A stretch of DNA of 64,000 nucleotides from Legionella quinlivanii (GTDB lineage: Bacteria > Pseudomonadota > Gammaproteobacteria > Legionellales > Legionellaceae), in NCBI RefSeq assembly GCF_900461555.1, contig NZ_UGOX01000001.1:2369501-2433500 (forward strand). Reading direction: 5' to 3'. Positions 8,756-17,302 of this stretch are shown here, piece after piece (position 1 is the stretch's first letter; the number at the start of each line of letters is the position of its first letter). Position numbers and translations under genes: made by a program. The notes under the pieces were generated by a model. It had not been told where the DNA came from. It did no database searches and saw nothing but the letters and a program-made list of their open reading frames with translations.

Positions 8756-9640
8756 ATGCTTCGTGATATGGTGGGCTATGGCCCCAATCTTCCGCTCAAT
8801 GGCTGGCCGGGAAATACTAAACTTGCCATTAATTTTGTCATCAATTATGAAGAAGGTGCTGAACTATCGCCTGTCAATGGTGACTTAACAGCTGAGACTT
8901 ATGGTGGAGAGTTTCCATTAGCAGCCAAGCCTTCAGGCATGCGTAATTTAAGCATGGAGTCTTTATTTGAATACGGCAGCCGCTGCGGTATCTGGCGTCT
9001 TATCCGCCTGTTTGAGCAGGAGCAAATTCCACTGACTTTCTTTATCACTGGTCTGGCCATCCGTTTAAACCGCGAATTGGGATCTTATTTACGCAACACA
9101 AGCCATGAAGCGGCAGGTCATGGCTGGCGATGGATTGATTATGCACAAATGTCCAAAGAAGAGGAAAAAAAGCATATTATTCAATGTATTAATGCGATTA
9201 AAGAGGCAACTGGACGTCGGCCTCAGGGCTGGTATACCGGTCGACGAAGCAGCCATACACGCGAATTGCTCTCAGAGATTGGCGGATTTAAATATGATTC
9301 CGAGAGTTATGCCGATGATTTGCCCCATTTTTTAAATGGGCATCTGATTATTCCCTACACGCTCGACTGCAATGATTTTCGTTATACGACCAATCCAGGC
9401 TTTGGTATTTGGCAGGACTTTTATACACACCTGAAAGCCAGCTTCGATTATCTTTATCAGGAACAACGGATGGCCTTAATGACTATTGGCTTGCACCCCC
9501 GGATTAGCGGACGTCCGGGAAGATGTCTGGCTATTCAAGAATTTATTGCCTATATCAAGCAGTTTAAGGATGTATGGATAACCAGACGAATCGATATTGC
9601 CGATTTTTGGTTGAATAATTGCCTCCCTGATAAACCTTGA
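8756..9640 (+). CDS. PuuE/allantoinase-like polysaccharide deacetylase family protein
   Basis: The N-terminal VGYGPNLPLNGWPGNTK and INFVINYEEGAE are hallmarks of the PuuE-type (allantoinase, non-hydantoinase) branch of the NodB deacetylase superfamily. Further family features are PLTFFITG, GHGWRWIDY and IGLHPRISGRPGR near the C-terminus. The length (294) fits. The Asp of the classical NodB metal triad is not evident in the NYEEG segment, as is usual for this branch. GGGG lies four bases upstream. No other purine-catabolism gene is nearby, so the true substrate may be another cyclic amide or acetylated amine. Confidence 0.78.
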   Translation: MLRDMVGYGPNLPLNGWPGNTKLAINFVINYEEGAELSPVNGDLTAETYGGEFPLAAKPSGMRNLSMESLFEYGSRCGIWRLIRLFEQEQIPLTFFITGLAIRLNRELGSYLRNTSHEAAGHGWRWIDYAQMSKEEEKKHIIQCINAIKEATGRRPQGWYTGRRSSHTRELLSEIGGFKYDSESYADDLPHFLNGHLIIPYTLDCNDFRYTTNPGFGIWQDFYTHLKASFDYLYQEQRMALMTIGLHPRISGRPGRCLAIQEFIAYIKQFKDVWITRRIDIADFWLNNCLPDKP

Positions 9641-9657
9641 TGCAAGCGCATCAAGGC

Positions 9658-10707
9658 CTAATCAAGGAGCTTAAGTTCTTGATCGCATTCAAAATAATCA
9701 GCCACTTTAGCTTCTGAAACACCCTCCAGCTGTTTTGGATCCCAATGAGGAGATTTATCCTTATCCACTAGCAAGGCGCGTACGCCCTCGTAAAAATCGG
9801 AATCGTTCATGAAATGCCGCACCAGACAATAATCCATTTTGATGCAGTCAGCCATTGATAAAAATCGGGCTTTGTGGATCTGTGTCAGGGTTATTTTTAA
9901 ACTTAAGGGCGCTTTCTGCTGTAAATTATCCAGGCAGGCCTTCGACCATTCATCCTGAGCGGCCTTTAATGAAACCAGAATTTCCTCAATTGTATTGAAC
10001 TTGAAGTGCTTTTCAATCTGGCCTGCATTCGCAATGGAGTGTTGAGTATCGGCTAATGGCAGCTGTGTAAGGCAATCATCCACTTTCTGAGCGGCGTTCA
10101 CAGCAAGATCAGTCTCGTTTAATAACTCAATAAGCCCCGCCGAATGCTCGGCTGGAATAATTTTTCTAATCAAACCTGCTGCCAAAGCGTCCTGGCTCGT
10201 TAAGCGATTACCAGTCAAACCAAGATAAACCCCAAGATAATGGGGTAGTCTTGCCAGAAGATAGCTCGCACCGATGTCAGGAAAAAAGCCAATTCCTGTT
10301 TCAGGCATGGCAAATACGAAATTCTCTGTAGCAACAGGATGTGAGCCATGGAGAGAAATACCGACGCCCCCGCCCATAGTAATGCCGTTCATTAATGCAA
10401 TATAGGGCTTGGAATAGTGATGAATATAATGATTTAATCGATATTCATGCCAGAAAAATTCCATCTGCTCTTCTTTTTTATGCAGACCGCTTTCATAGAG
10501 CCAGCGCACATCACCCCCGGCACAAAATGCTTTTCCGGGAGTTGCCTGAATGAGCACCGCATGAATATGGCGGTCATGTTCCCACTCGATTAGTTGCTCT
10601 TGTAAGGAGTTAATCATCTCTAAAGTCAAAGCATTCAGGGCATTGGGTCGATTGAGTGTAATGATTCCCAATTGATTCTGCTTTTCAAAAAGAATATTAC
10701 TGTTCAT
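9658..10707 (-). CDS. 3-hydroxyisobutyryl-CoA hydrolase (HIBCH-type)
   Basis: This crotonase-fold hydrolase removes CoA from 3-hydroxyisobutyryl-CoA in valine breakdown. HIBCH features are FCAGGDVRWLYE, MGGGVGISLHGSHPVATE (oxyanion loop), MPETGIGFFPDIGASYLLAR and the C-terminal EGVRALLVDKDKSPHWDP. The length of 349 is right for bacterial HIBCH and longer than simple enoyl-CoA hydratases. The start is ATG 10707 with GGGG nine bases upstream; the frame is open further upstream into the preceding gene. It starts four bases after the enoyl-CoA hydratase stop, so it is part of the same operon. Confidence 0.88.
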   Translation of the reverse strand: MNSNILFEKQNQLGIITLNRPNALNALTLEMINSLQEQLIEWEHDRHIHAVLIQATPGKAFCAGGDVRWLYESGLHKKEEQMEFFWHEYRLNHYIHHYSKPYIALMNGITMGGGVGISLHGSHPVATENFVFAMPETGIGFFPDIGASYLLARLPHYLGVYLGLTGNRLTSQDALAAGLIRKIIPAEHSAGLIELLNETDLAVNAAQKVDDCLTQLPLADTQHSIANAGQIEKHFKFNTIEEILVSLKAAQDEWSKACLDNLQQKAPLSLKITLTQIHKARFLSMADCIKMDYCLVRHFMNDSDFYEGVRALLVDKDKSPHWDPKQLEGVSEAKVADYFECDQELKLLD

Positions 10708-10711
10708 TTTA

Positions 10712-11488
10712 TTATTCCCCTTGAAATACAGCCTGCCGTTTGGCAAGAAATGCCTGCACCCCTTCCTGTTTATCCTGCGATGCGCAAACTTTTGCGAAAT
10801 GAACCGCTTCAAGATGCAGGGCATCGGTTAATGAGAGGTCAAAACCATGATCAATGACTTCCATAACGCCCTGAATGGCTAAAGGAGCCATCGACAAAAT
10901 AGTTTTTAAGGTCTTATTAGCCTGTTCAAGCAGCTGCTCCGGCTCAACCACGTCAGTAACCAATCCCCAGCTGTATGCTGTTTCGGCATTGATAAAACGA
11001 CCGGTCAGACATAGATCTAATGCTCTGCCTTTTCCAACCAGTCGAGCCAGACGCTGCGTTCCACCATAACCTGGAATTACACCCAGTTTCACTTCTGGTT
11101 GCCCAAATTGTGCCTTGGTCGAGGCTATGCGCAAGGTAGCGGCCATTGCCAGTTCACAGCCCCCGCCAAAAGCGAAACCATTAATAGCAGCCAGAGAAGG
11201 TTTGCCCAGTGTCTCTAACTGGCGAAAAATGTCCTGCCCTTCGCATGCAAACTGATAACCCGTCTGGGCATTGCATTCAGCCAATCGAGAAATATCGGCT
11301 CCGGCACAAAACGCCTTGCCTGCACCGGTAATCAATACAGCCTTGATTCTGTCATTGGTTCCAGCTTCGTGAAATAATTCCGACAGTGCCTGCAGAACCT
11401 CTGTACTTAAGGAATTGAGCTTATCAGGCCGATTTAAAGTGATAGTGAAAATGCCGTCCTGATTTAATTCCTGTTCAATAACATCCAT
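10712..11488 (-). CDS. Enoyl-CoA hydratase (crotonase family)
   Basis: It hydrates an enoyl-CoA, here probably methacrylyl-CoA given the neighbours. The 258 residues include ITLNRPDKLNSLS, AFCAGADIS (first oxyanion segment), FAFGGGCELAMA with catalytic Glu, and FGQPEVKLGVIPGYGGTQRL with the second catalytic Glu, so both acids are intact. AGGAG precedes the start. The gene lies between the acyl-CoA dehydrogenase and the HIBCH gene in one leftward operon, matching steps two, three and four of valine catabolism. Confidence 0.9.
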   Translation of the reverse strand: MDVIEQELNQDGIFTITLNRPDKLNSLSTEVLQALSELFHEAGTNDRIKAVLITGAGKAFCAGADISRLAECNAQTGYQFACEGQDIFRQLETLGKPSLAAINGFAFGGGCELAMAATLRIASTKAQFGQPEVKLGVIPGYGGTQRLARLVGKGRALDLCLTGRFINAETAYSWGLVTDVVEPEQLLEQANKTLKTILSMAPLAIQGVMEVIDHGFDLSLTDALHLEAVHFAKVCASQDKQEGVQAFLAKRQAVFQGE

Positions 11489-11531
11489 TACTAACTCCTG
11501 TTAATAGCGCGTGCGCCGTTAAATAAAACGT

Positions 11532-12686
11532 TTAATCAATAAAATAGTCTTCATCAAGAACGGATTTGGCTACAATCTCGCGCATGATTTCATTCGTTCC
11601 TTCAAGGATTTGGTGTACACGCAGATCACGGAATATTCTTTCAACCTGATAATCCTGCAAATACCCATAGCCTCCGTGCATTTGCATGGCACGATCACTG
11701 ATGCGAAATGCAACATCTGTTGCCAGGCGTTTGGCCATAGCACAATACATCGGCGCTTTAGGATTATTTTTATCCAAAGCATCTGCAGCCCGGTAAACCA
11801 TCAGTCGAGCGGCTTCAAAATCAGTTAACATGTCCGCAAAATAAAAACGCAAGGCCTGCATTTGAGATAAAGATTTGCCAAATTGTTTGCGCTCATGCAA
11901 ATAAGACTGGGCCAGCCTTAAACAGGCAAGCGCACCGCCCAATGAACAGGAAGCGATATTGACGCGCCCTCCATTTAAGGCATTTAAAGCAATCTTGAAA
12001 CCCATCCCTTCATCACCGACTCGATTGCTGACTGGTACTTTACAATTTTCAAAAAATAACATGGATGTAGGCTGGCTATGCCATCCCATTTTTCTTTCGA
12101 GTTTTCCAAAACTTAGTCCCGGCGTATCTTTCTCAATTAAAAGACAGGAAATACCGTGATGTGACTCGTCACCGGTACGAACCATACACAGATACACGTC
12201 GCTTACACTGCCGCCGGAAATAAATGATTTAGCGCCATTCAGGGTATAATAATCGCCCTCCCTGACCGCCCGGGTTTTTAAGGAGGCAGCATCGGAGCCA
12301 GAATCGGGTTCAGTCAGACAGTAACTGCCTACCACCTGCATTTCAGTAAGGCGAGGCCCCCACTGCTGGCGCAAAGCTTCTGAGCCATACCGGTCAATTA
12401 AAGAAACCACCATATTATGAATGGACAGAAAAGCACTGGTGCTTACACAACCGGATGCCAATTGCTCGAAAATCAGGGAAGCTTCCAGACGGGTCATTCC
12501 GGTGCCGCCAATTTCTTCAGACACTACCAAGCCAGCCATTCCAAGCGCAGCCGCTTCCTGCAGCACGTCCATAGGAAAATAATGTTCCTGATCCCATTTT
12601 TCAGCATAAGGCATTAGCTTTTCGCGTGCGAAATCAGCAGCCATTTCCCGAAAAGCCTGATGCTCTTCACTATAAGTGAAATCCAT
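11532..12686 (-). CDS. Acyl-CoA dehydrogenase, probably isobutyryl-CoA dehydrogenase
   Basis: This flavoenzyme oxidises a short acyl-CoA to the enoyl-CoA. The 384-residue protein has the ACAD signatures SYCLTEPDSGSDAASL (flavin-binding), MQMHGGYGYLQDYQVERIFRD, and VHQILEGTNEIMR with the catalytic Glu. The N-terminal MDFTYSEEHQAFREMAADFA and the gene neighbours favour the isobutyryl-CoA (ACAD8-like) member, but short-branched-chain specificity cannot be proved from motifs. AAGGA precedes the ATG. It is the first gene of the operon and is divergent from recQ. Confidence 0.87.
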   Translation of the reverse strand: MDFTYSEEHQAFREMAADFAREKLMPYAEKWDQEHYFPMDVLQEAAALGMAGLVVSEEIGGTGMTRLEASLIFEQLASGCVSTSAFLSIHNMVVSLIDRYGSEALRQQWGPRLTEMQVVGSYCLTEPDSGSDAASLKTRAVREGDYYTLNGAKSFISGGSVSDVYLCMVRTGDESHHGISCLLIEKDTPGLSFGKLERKMGWHSQPTSMLFFENCKVPVSNRVGDEGMGFKIALNALNGGRVNIASCSLGGALACLRLAQSYLHERKQFGKSLSQMQALRFYFADMLTDFEAARLMVYRAADALDKNNPKAPMYCAMAKRLATDVAFRISDRAMQMHGGYGYLQDYQVERIFRDLRVHQILEGTNEIMREIVAKSVLDEDYFID

Positions 12687-12807
12687 TGTTTGTCCTTAAG
12701 TTGTAGTGACTTATTTATTAGACACGCTAATCTGTCATTTTTATTGAATCAATAAAATGATATTATTGCCAATTTTTGCTGTCTATGAAATAAAAAAAAG
12801 AAAAATC

Positions 12808-14619
12808 ATGGAACAAGTCCAGGAACGCACATCCCATCAAGCAACCAAAATTTTGAAAGATTATTTTGGCTATGACTCTTTTCGCGGTTTGCAGCAACAG
12901 GTTATTAGCGACTTGTTAGCTGGCAAGGACTTGCTCGTGCTGATGCCTACCGGTGGTGGAAAATCGCTTTGCTATCAGGTTCCGGCACTCATTCGACCGG
13001 GTGTGGCTATTGTCGTTTCGCCTTTAATCGCTTTAATGGAAGATCAGGTGGCTGCCCTGAAGCTGCAAGGGATCCGGGCCGCTTATTATAATTCTTCACT
13101 TAATAGCGAAGAATCGCGGCAAGTGCTGGCCCAATTGCATCAGCAAGAACTGGATTTACTGTATATTGCTCCGGAACGTCTGGTAAGTCTTTCTTTTCTG
13201 CAGCGTCTTGAGGATTGCGAACTGGCATTATTTGCCATTGATGAGGCGCATTGTATTTCACAATGGGGGCATGATTTTCGCCCGGAGTATGCTGAACTGG
13301 GTAAATTGAAAACCTATTTCCCTGATGTACCCGTTATTGCACTCACTGCAACCGCAGATCAGCAGACACGTCAGGACATCATCGACAAATTAAATTATCA
13401 GCCTCTATCCTATGTCGATTCATTTAATCGCCCTAATATCCACTACCGGGTTGAGTACAAAGATAATCCAGGAAAACAGCTGGCCCATTTTTTGAAAGAA
13501 CAGGAGTCTCAAGCGGGGATTATTTATTGCGGCACACGCAATGCCGTTACCCAACTGGCTGAAAGACTTCAAGCTCAGGGCCATAAAGCGCGTGCTTACC
13601 ATGCAGGACTATCGCATGCCGAACGGCGGGAAGTTCAATCACTCTTTCGTCATGATCACATCGATATCGTGGTAGCGACACTGGCTTTCGGGATGGGTAT
13701 TGATAAACCGAATGTGCGCTATGTGGTCCATTATGATTTGCCTAAGACCATTGAAAGTTATTATCAGGAAACTGGCCGAGCCGGGCGAGACGGGTTACCC
13801 TCCCAGGCATTTCTACTCTATGATCCAGCCGACAGCGCTCGTCTTAGAGGCTGGATTGCCGAAATTGAAGATGAACATAAACACCGGGTTGAACTTAACA
13901 AGTTAAATCATATGATGGCCTTTGCCGAAGCCAGCCACTGCCGCCGTCATATCCTGTTAAATTATTTTGATGAAAGCAGTGCGCCCCAATGTCAGTATTG
14001 CGATATTTGCGACTCCCCTCCCGTAACCCAGGACGCAACCCTCGAAGCGCAAAAGATTCTCTCCTGTATTTATCGCTTAAAGCAAAGTTACGGCATATCC
14101 TATGTAATTGATGTGCTTCGCGGCAGTAATGCTGAGAAGATATTACAGAATGGCCATGAAAAACTGTCAACTTACGGAATTGGGAAAGACAAATCCGGTA
14201 AATTCTGGAAACTTTTGACCTGGCAGTTGATTCATAGAGATTATTGCTATCAGGATACCCACCATTTCAATGTGCTGCGCTTATCAGAAAAAGCCAAAGC
14301 AGTCTTAAAGGGAGAAGAAAAAGTCATGCTGGTGCTTCCCAGCGAAAAGCCGAAAGGGATTATTGCAAGAATAAAAGAGCAATATTTCTCTAAGGATAAT
14401 GATCCCTTATTCGTCACTTTGCGTGCATTGCGAAGGAAGCTTGCAGAGCAGGAAAACAAACCGCCCTTTATGATTTTTAGCGACAGTACTTTACATGACA
14501 TGGTCAGGAAAAACCCCCAAACTGCGGAAGAGCTCTTGAACGTCACGGGGGTTGGACAGCATAAATTAAACCACTATGGGTTACACTTTTTGAAGGCGAT
14601 TAGGGAGTTTGTGGAGTAG
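12808..14619 (+). CDS. recQ: ATP-dependent DNA helicase RecQ
   Basis: RecQ unwinds DNA 3'-5' in recombination and fork repair. Motifs in order: motif 0 FGYDSFRGLQQQVI, Walker A MPTGGGKSLCYQ, DEAH with the aromatic loop DEAHCISQWGHDFRPEY, motif VI QETGRAGRDGLP, the zinc Cys set CRRHILLNYF...CQYCDIC, then a C-terminal HRDC domain (LRALRRKLAEQENKPP). The length is 603 with ATG 12808, near E. coli RecQ. An upstream in-frame ATG at 12757 lies in AT-rich leader with no ribosome site. No damage is seen. Confidence 0.95.
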   Translation: MEQVQERTSHQATKILKDYFGYDSFRGLQQQVISDLLAGKDLLVLMPTGGGKSLCYQVPALIRPGVAIVVSPLIALMEDQVAALKLQGIRAAYYNSSLNSEESRQVLAQLHQQELDLLYIAPERLVSLSFLQRLEDCELALFAIDEAHCISQWGHDFRPEYAELGKLKTYFPDVPVIALTATADQQTRQDIIDKLNYQPLSYVDSFNRPNIHYRVEYKDNPGKQLAHFLKEQESQAGIIYCGTRNAVTQLAERLQAQGHKARAYHAGLSHAERREVQSLFRHDHIDIVVATLAFGMGIDKPNVRYVVHYDLPKTIESYYQETGRAGRDGLPSQAFLLYDPADSARLRGWIAEIEDEHKHRVELNKLNHMMAFAEASHCRRHILLNYFDESSAPQCQYCDICDSPPVTQDATLEAQKILSCIYRLKQSYGISYVIDVLRGSNAEKILQNGHEKLSTYGIGKDKSGKFWKLLTWQLIHRDYCYQDTHHFNVLRLSEKAKAVLKGEEKVMLVLPSEKPKGIIARIKEQYFSKDNDPLFVTLRALRRKLAEQENKPPFMIFSDSTLHDMVRKNPQTAEELLNVTGVGQHKLNHYGLHFLKAIREFVE

Positions 14620-14651
14620 TCTTTGCGAGCAATCTATGCCTGCCAAACCCG

Positions 14652-14704
14652 CTACTTACCGCGACTAGTTCCAGGTATCTACACATCTCTGACAACACAG
14701 TTTG
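14652..14704. repeat. Degenerate REP unit with a shared flanking segment
   Basis: CTACTTACCGCGAC resembles the left REP unit of copy 1 (CTACGTACCGCGAC) but its stem is broken. It continues into AGGTATCTACACATCTCTGA, which recurs inverted at 52555-52588. It marks an old repeat insertion after recQ. Confidence 0.6.
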
Positions 14705-14738
14705 CTCTTAGCGTCTGCCTCCCTCAGCTTATATACAG

Positions 14739-14818
14739 CTACGTCCCTCGGCTTGTCCGAGGGATCCAGAAGACTCATAGAGAAACACTGGACCCTGCAG
14801 ACAAGCCGCAGGGCGTAG
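14739..14818. repeat. REP doublet, variant stems
   Basis: Two inverted REP units face each other: CTACG then CCCTCGG-cttgt-CCGAGGG then ATCCA on the left, and TGGA then CCCTGC-agacaagcc-GCAGGG then CGTAG on the right. The outer motif is that of copy 1, but the stems are different and still paired. Confidence 0.8.
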
Positions 14819-14861
14819 GGGTGATGGGTAAATACCTATGAAGCGTATATCTGGCCATCTT

Positions 14862-15257
14862 CTAATAATCATCACTTCCATTATCAGGCACTACTCTGGT
14901 GTTTCGGCCATAAATAACCAGAATATGCTGCTTGGTTTTTAACTTGATATTTTCAGCCTGAACCACAGAAATAATACTGCCGCTGTTTAGTCTGATGACG
15001 TATTCATAGCCGTGAGAACGGTTAGTGCCTGTATCGGCATTATCTGAATTCTCATTGGCGGGGCTTACAATACCTGCTTCCGCATTTTTATTATGCAAAC
15101 GAACAGGACGCATGGAAATAATGGTGCCTGGAACCACTTTTTTGATTTTACCCACTTCAGCGGAGTCATAATCTCCCGGCTCAAGTTCTTTTGTACATGC
15201 AGTTAAGGCAAGTGCTGCAGAAACTACTGCAATTGAAACCAATTTTTTTATCAGCAT
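14862..15257 (-). CDS. SlyB/Pcp-like outer-membrane lipoprotein lacking the glycine zipper
   Basis: The 131-residue product has a lipoprotein signal peptide with lipobox LTAC (Cys at about 21). The mature part begins like SlyB/PcpL proteins (GKIKKVVPGTIISMRPVRL) and ends like them (YEYVIRLNSGSIISVVQ, then VIYGRNTRVVPD). The glycine-rich membrane segment that normally sits between these parts is replaced by a polar stretch, AGIVSPANENSDNADTGTNR. GGAGA precedes the ATG. The protein would be lipid-anchored but without the zipper helix. Naming beyond SlyB-like is not justified. Confidence 0.72.
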   Translation of the reverse strand: MLIKKLVSIAVVSAALALTACTKELEPGDYDSAEVGKIKKVVPGTIISMRPVRLHNKNAEAGIVSPANENSDNADTGTNRSHGYEYVIRLNSGSIISVVQAENIKLKTKQHILVIYGRNTRVVPDNGSDDY

Positions 15258-15360
15258 CGATAATCTCCGGACAAAGAGCAGAAATTAATAATTGGCGATA
15301 ATAAACGATTGCAGCCTGTTTTCAAAGAACCCAGGCTGCAATTCGCTGTCTGGAATAAAC

Positions 15361-15963
15361 TTATTGCTCTTCTTTCAGAGATCTCATAACAGCCGGATAT
15401 TCGCTCATTCTGTGAAAATAAGCATACAATGCAGGCCAGTGATTTAAATCAATTTTAAAATGAGGCAACCAGCTTAATATGACATAAAAATAGCCGTCTG
15501 CTATGGTAAAATGAGAGCCGGCAGCAAAGGAGTTATCTTTTACGATGGAGTTAAGATAATTTAATTTTTGATGAATCGCCGGTATGATAATTTTTTCTTT
15601 CATTTCCTCTGTCACTGCCGGATTGAAGAGTATACCGATTGTTTTATGCGCTTCTGATGAAAGATAGTTGCATATTTCAAGAATTCGATACCTTTTCAAA
15701 TCGCCAACAGCCGGTAATAAGCTTGCGGCATTATGAGCATCAGCAAGATACTGAAGGATTACTACATTTTCCGTCAATCTCTTCTCCGGGGTAATCTCAA
15801 GTACCGGCACTGCCCCCTTGGGATTAATGGCAAGAAAATCATCCCCGCGTTCAGTGGTTTTGCTTTTCAGATTGACCGACTCATATTCAACATCCAGACC
15901 CAGCTCATTGATTAGAATACGAACCCCTAATGAACAGGCCCCTTTACTGTAATACAGTTTCAT
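15361..15963 (-). CDS. Beta-class glutathione S-transferase
   Basis: The N-terminus MKLYYSKGACSLGVRILINE with Cys at position 10 matches bacterial beta-class GSTs such as E. coli GstA, where Tyr5 and Cys10 contact glutathione. NPKGAVPVLEI carries the cis-Pro that binds the glutathione backbone, followed by LTENVVILQYLAD. The C-terminal helical half has SHFTIADGYFYV, the conserved N-capping box. The length of 200 residues is standard. The likely role is cytosolic detoxification. It is monocistronic and flanked by lipoprotein genes. Confidence 0.9.
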   Translation of the reverse strand: MKLYYSKGACSLGVRILINELGLDVEYESVNLKSKTTERGDDFLAINPKGAVPVLEITPEKRLTENVVILQYLADAHNAASLLPAVGDLKRYRILEICNYLSSEAHKTIGILFNPAVTEEMKEKIIIPAIHQKLNYLNSIVKDNSFAAGSHFTIADGYFYVILSWLPHFKIDLNHWPALYAYFHRMSEYPAVMRSLKEEQ

Positions 15964-16051
15964 AAATATCCCTTTTTAGTTATTTTAAAGCGTTAGCCTA
16001 ATAGACAGACTATGATTATACAAGAAAAATTATTAAATATTTAGCCAATAT

Positions 16052-16080
16052 TTGTACACCATGATTTTATGGTATATAGT
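16052..16080 (+). promoter_or_regulatory. Promoter of the Cys-rich small lipoprotein
   Basis: TTGTAC (16052-16057) and TATAGT (16075-16080) with a 17-base spacer, 31 bases before the ATG. The spacer contains the small palindrome ACCAT-gatttt-ATGGT, a possible operator. Confidence 0.55.
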
Positions 16081-16110
16081 TATACTAAACCATCCTGCAA
16101 GGACGCTATC

Positions 16111-16281
16111 ATGAAAAAAATAGTATCTGCTGTAATCATCGCTACTGCTGCTGTACTCGTTTCAGGTTGTGGATTCAATAATTGTGGCGGCGGATGCGCC
16201 AATTATTCAGCAGTTCAATATACGACAACCTCAGGCTGCTGTGGATATACCACAAGCTGTTGTACTTCAGCCAGCTGGTAA
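16111..16281 (+). CDS. Very small Cys/Gly-rich lipoprotein
   Basis: The 56-residue product has a lipoprotein signal peptide with lipobox VSGC. The mature peptide is only about 36 residues, with seven or more cysteines in CGGGC, SGCCGY and SCCTS clusters and many Gly/Ser/Tyr. No family is recognised. The start at ATG 16111 is backed by AAGGA; an upstream in-frame ATG at 16069 lies over the promoter. A metal-binding or disulfide-rich outer-membrane peptide is possible, but no function is claimed. It is followed by a strong hairpin. Confidence 0.72.
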   Translation: MKKIVSAVIIATAAVLVSGCGFNNCGGGCANYSAVQYTTTSGCCGYTTSCCTSASW

Positions 16282-16290
16282 TCTCGACAA

Positions 16291-16321
16291 CTACAGCTTC
16301 CGCTGAGTGCGGGAGCTGTAG
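16291..16321. terminator. Hairpin after the Cys-rich lipoprotein
   Basis: CTACAGCTTCCGC pairs with GCGGGAGCTGTAG over 13 positions (one G-T pair) around the loop tgagt. No long T run follows on the plus strand. On the minus strand it sits after the stop of the next gene, so it may serve both. Confidence 0.6.
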
Positions 16322-16329
16322 TCTCGAAG

Positions 16330-16692
16330 TTATGATTTTTTTCTGATCTCAATTACCAGAATATGCAGCGCTGTTTTGCCTATATTGATATCCTGATGTA
16401 ATTCCTGTCCCTGGGCGGTGTCGAGAAACATAGGCATCGATTTTGTCAGCTGAATAATTCGCCTTTCTCCCGAACGATAAACCACCTGAAGGCTGCCGTC
16501 TTCCTGGGGAACAATAACCCTTGGAAACTGATGGCTATGGTAAGCCAGAATGTCTTTAGGGCAAAGCGTCGTTATCCAGGCTTTTGCATCTTCATTTTCA
16601 AAATAATTTTCCCGGCTGGTTTTGCACTCGCCAGCCATCAGCGAAAAACTGCAAAGCAATAATGCCAAACCCAACAATCGTTTTTTCTTCAT
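16330..16692 (-). CDS. Small exported protein of unknown function
   Basis: The 120-residue protein begins with a signal peptide (MKKKRLLGLALLLCSFSLMA, cleavage likely after LMA-G). Mature cysteines at ECKTS and TLCPKD may pair. The C-terminal half is beta-strand rich (RVIVPQEDGSLQVVYRSGE, TALHILVIEIRKKS). No family is recognised. It begins two bases downstream of the panD stop on the same strand, so it is probably co-transcribed with panD, but a functional link is not evident. Confidence 0.7.
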   Translation of the reverse strand: MKKKRLLGLALLLCSFSLMAGECKTSRENYFENEDAKAWITTLCPKDILAYHSHQFPRVIVPQEDGSLQVVYRSGERRIIQLTKSMPMFLDTAQGQELHQDINIGKTALHILVIEIRKKS

Positions 16693-16694
16693 AA

Positions 16695-17078
16695 TTAATC
16701 CAATAGAGCGGCAATTTCTGCCCTTACTTCCTTATACTGATTCTGTTCATCAACAAATACAACTGTTGGTTGATAATTTCGACAAGATTGCTCATCCATC
16801 TGCACAAAGGAAGCAATGATGATAATATCACCCGGTGTGACTAAATGAGCTGCCGCTCCATTGACGCAAATCGCCCGTGAATTCGCTTCACCTGTAATCG
16901 CATAGGTTTCAAAGCGCGTGCCGGCAGTCACATTCCACACATGCACTGCTTCAAAAGGCAAAATATCGGCAGCTTTAAGCAGCTCGGGAGAGATGGTGAT
17001 GCTTCCCTCATAATCCAGATCCGCATGGGTTACAGTAGCTCTGTGAATTTTCGATTTTAACATTCTGCGCTGGTTCAT
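16695..17078 (-). CDS. panD: Aspartate 1-decarboxylase
   Basis: PanD makes beta-alanine from aspartate for pantothenate and CoA synthesis. It is a pyruvoyl enzyme that cleaves itself between Gly and Ser; the site is YEGSIT near residue 27. Other family features are [43 protein letters not shown] and IIIASFVQM. The length of 127 is usual. GAGGA lies six bases before the ATG at 17078. panB and panC are not nearby. It is divergent from minD. Confidence 0.95.
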   Translation of the reverse strand: MNQRRMLKSKIHRATVTHADLDYEGSITISPELLKAADILPFEAVHVWNVTAGTRFETYAITGEANSRAICVNGAAAHLVTPGDIIIIASFVQMDEQSCRNYQPTVVFVDEQNQYKEVRAEIAALLD

Positions 17079-17302
17079 TTTTTCCTCTTTAAATACAACT
17101 GTCTTTTGATTAATAATAGCGCTTCATTTTAGGGCTGTTTGCAAGCAGAGACAACAAGTTCCTGCGCTGAATCGGAAACACATTGATTTATTCAATGATT
17201 GTCAATAAATTATTTCATTTTCATAAAAACTTGAGCTTGAATAATACAATCAAACCCGTGTAAACTGGACCAAAATTTTTGTGTTACAGGAAGGGTATCG
17301 TT

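Noticed and set aside
14652-14818. CRISPR array
   Set aside because: The repeats are palindromic doublets with differing stems, with no regular spacers, and no cas gene is present.
14623-14841. 72-residue plus-strand frame after recQ
   Set aside because: It lies wholly over the REP cluster and has repeat-derived composition.
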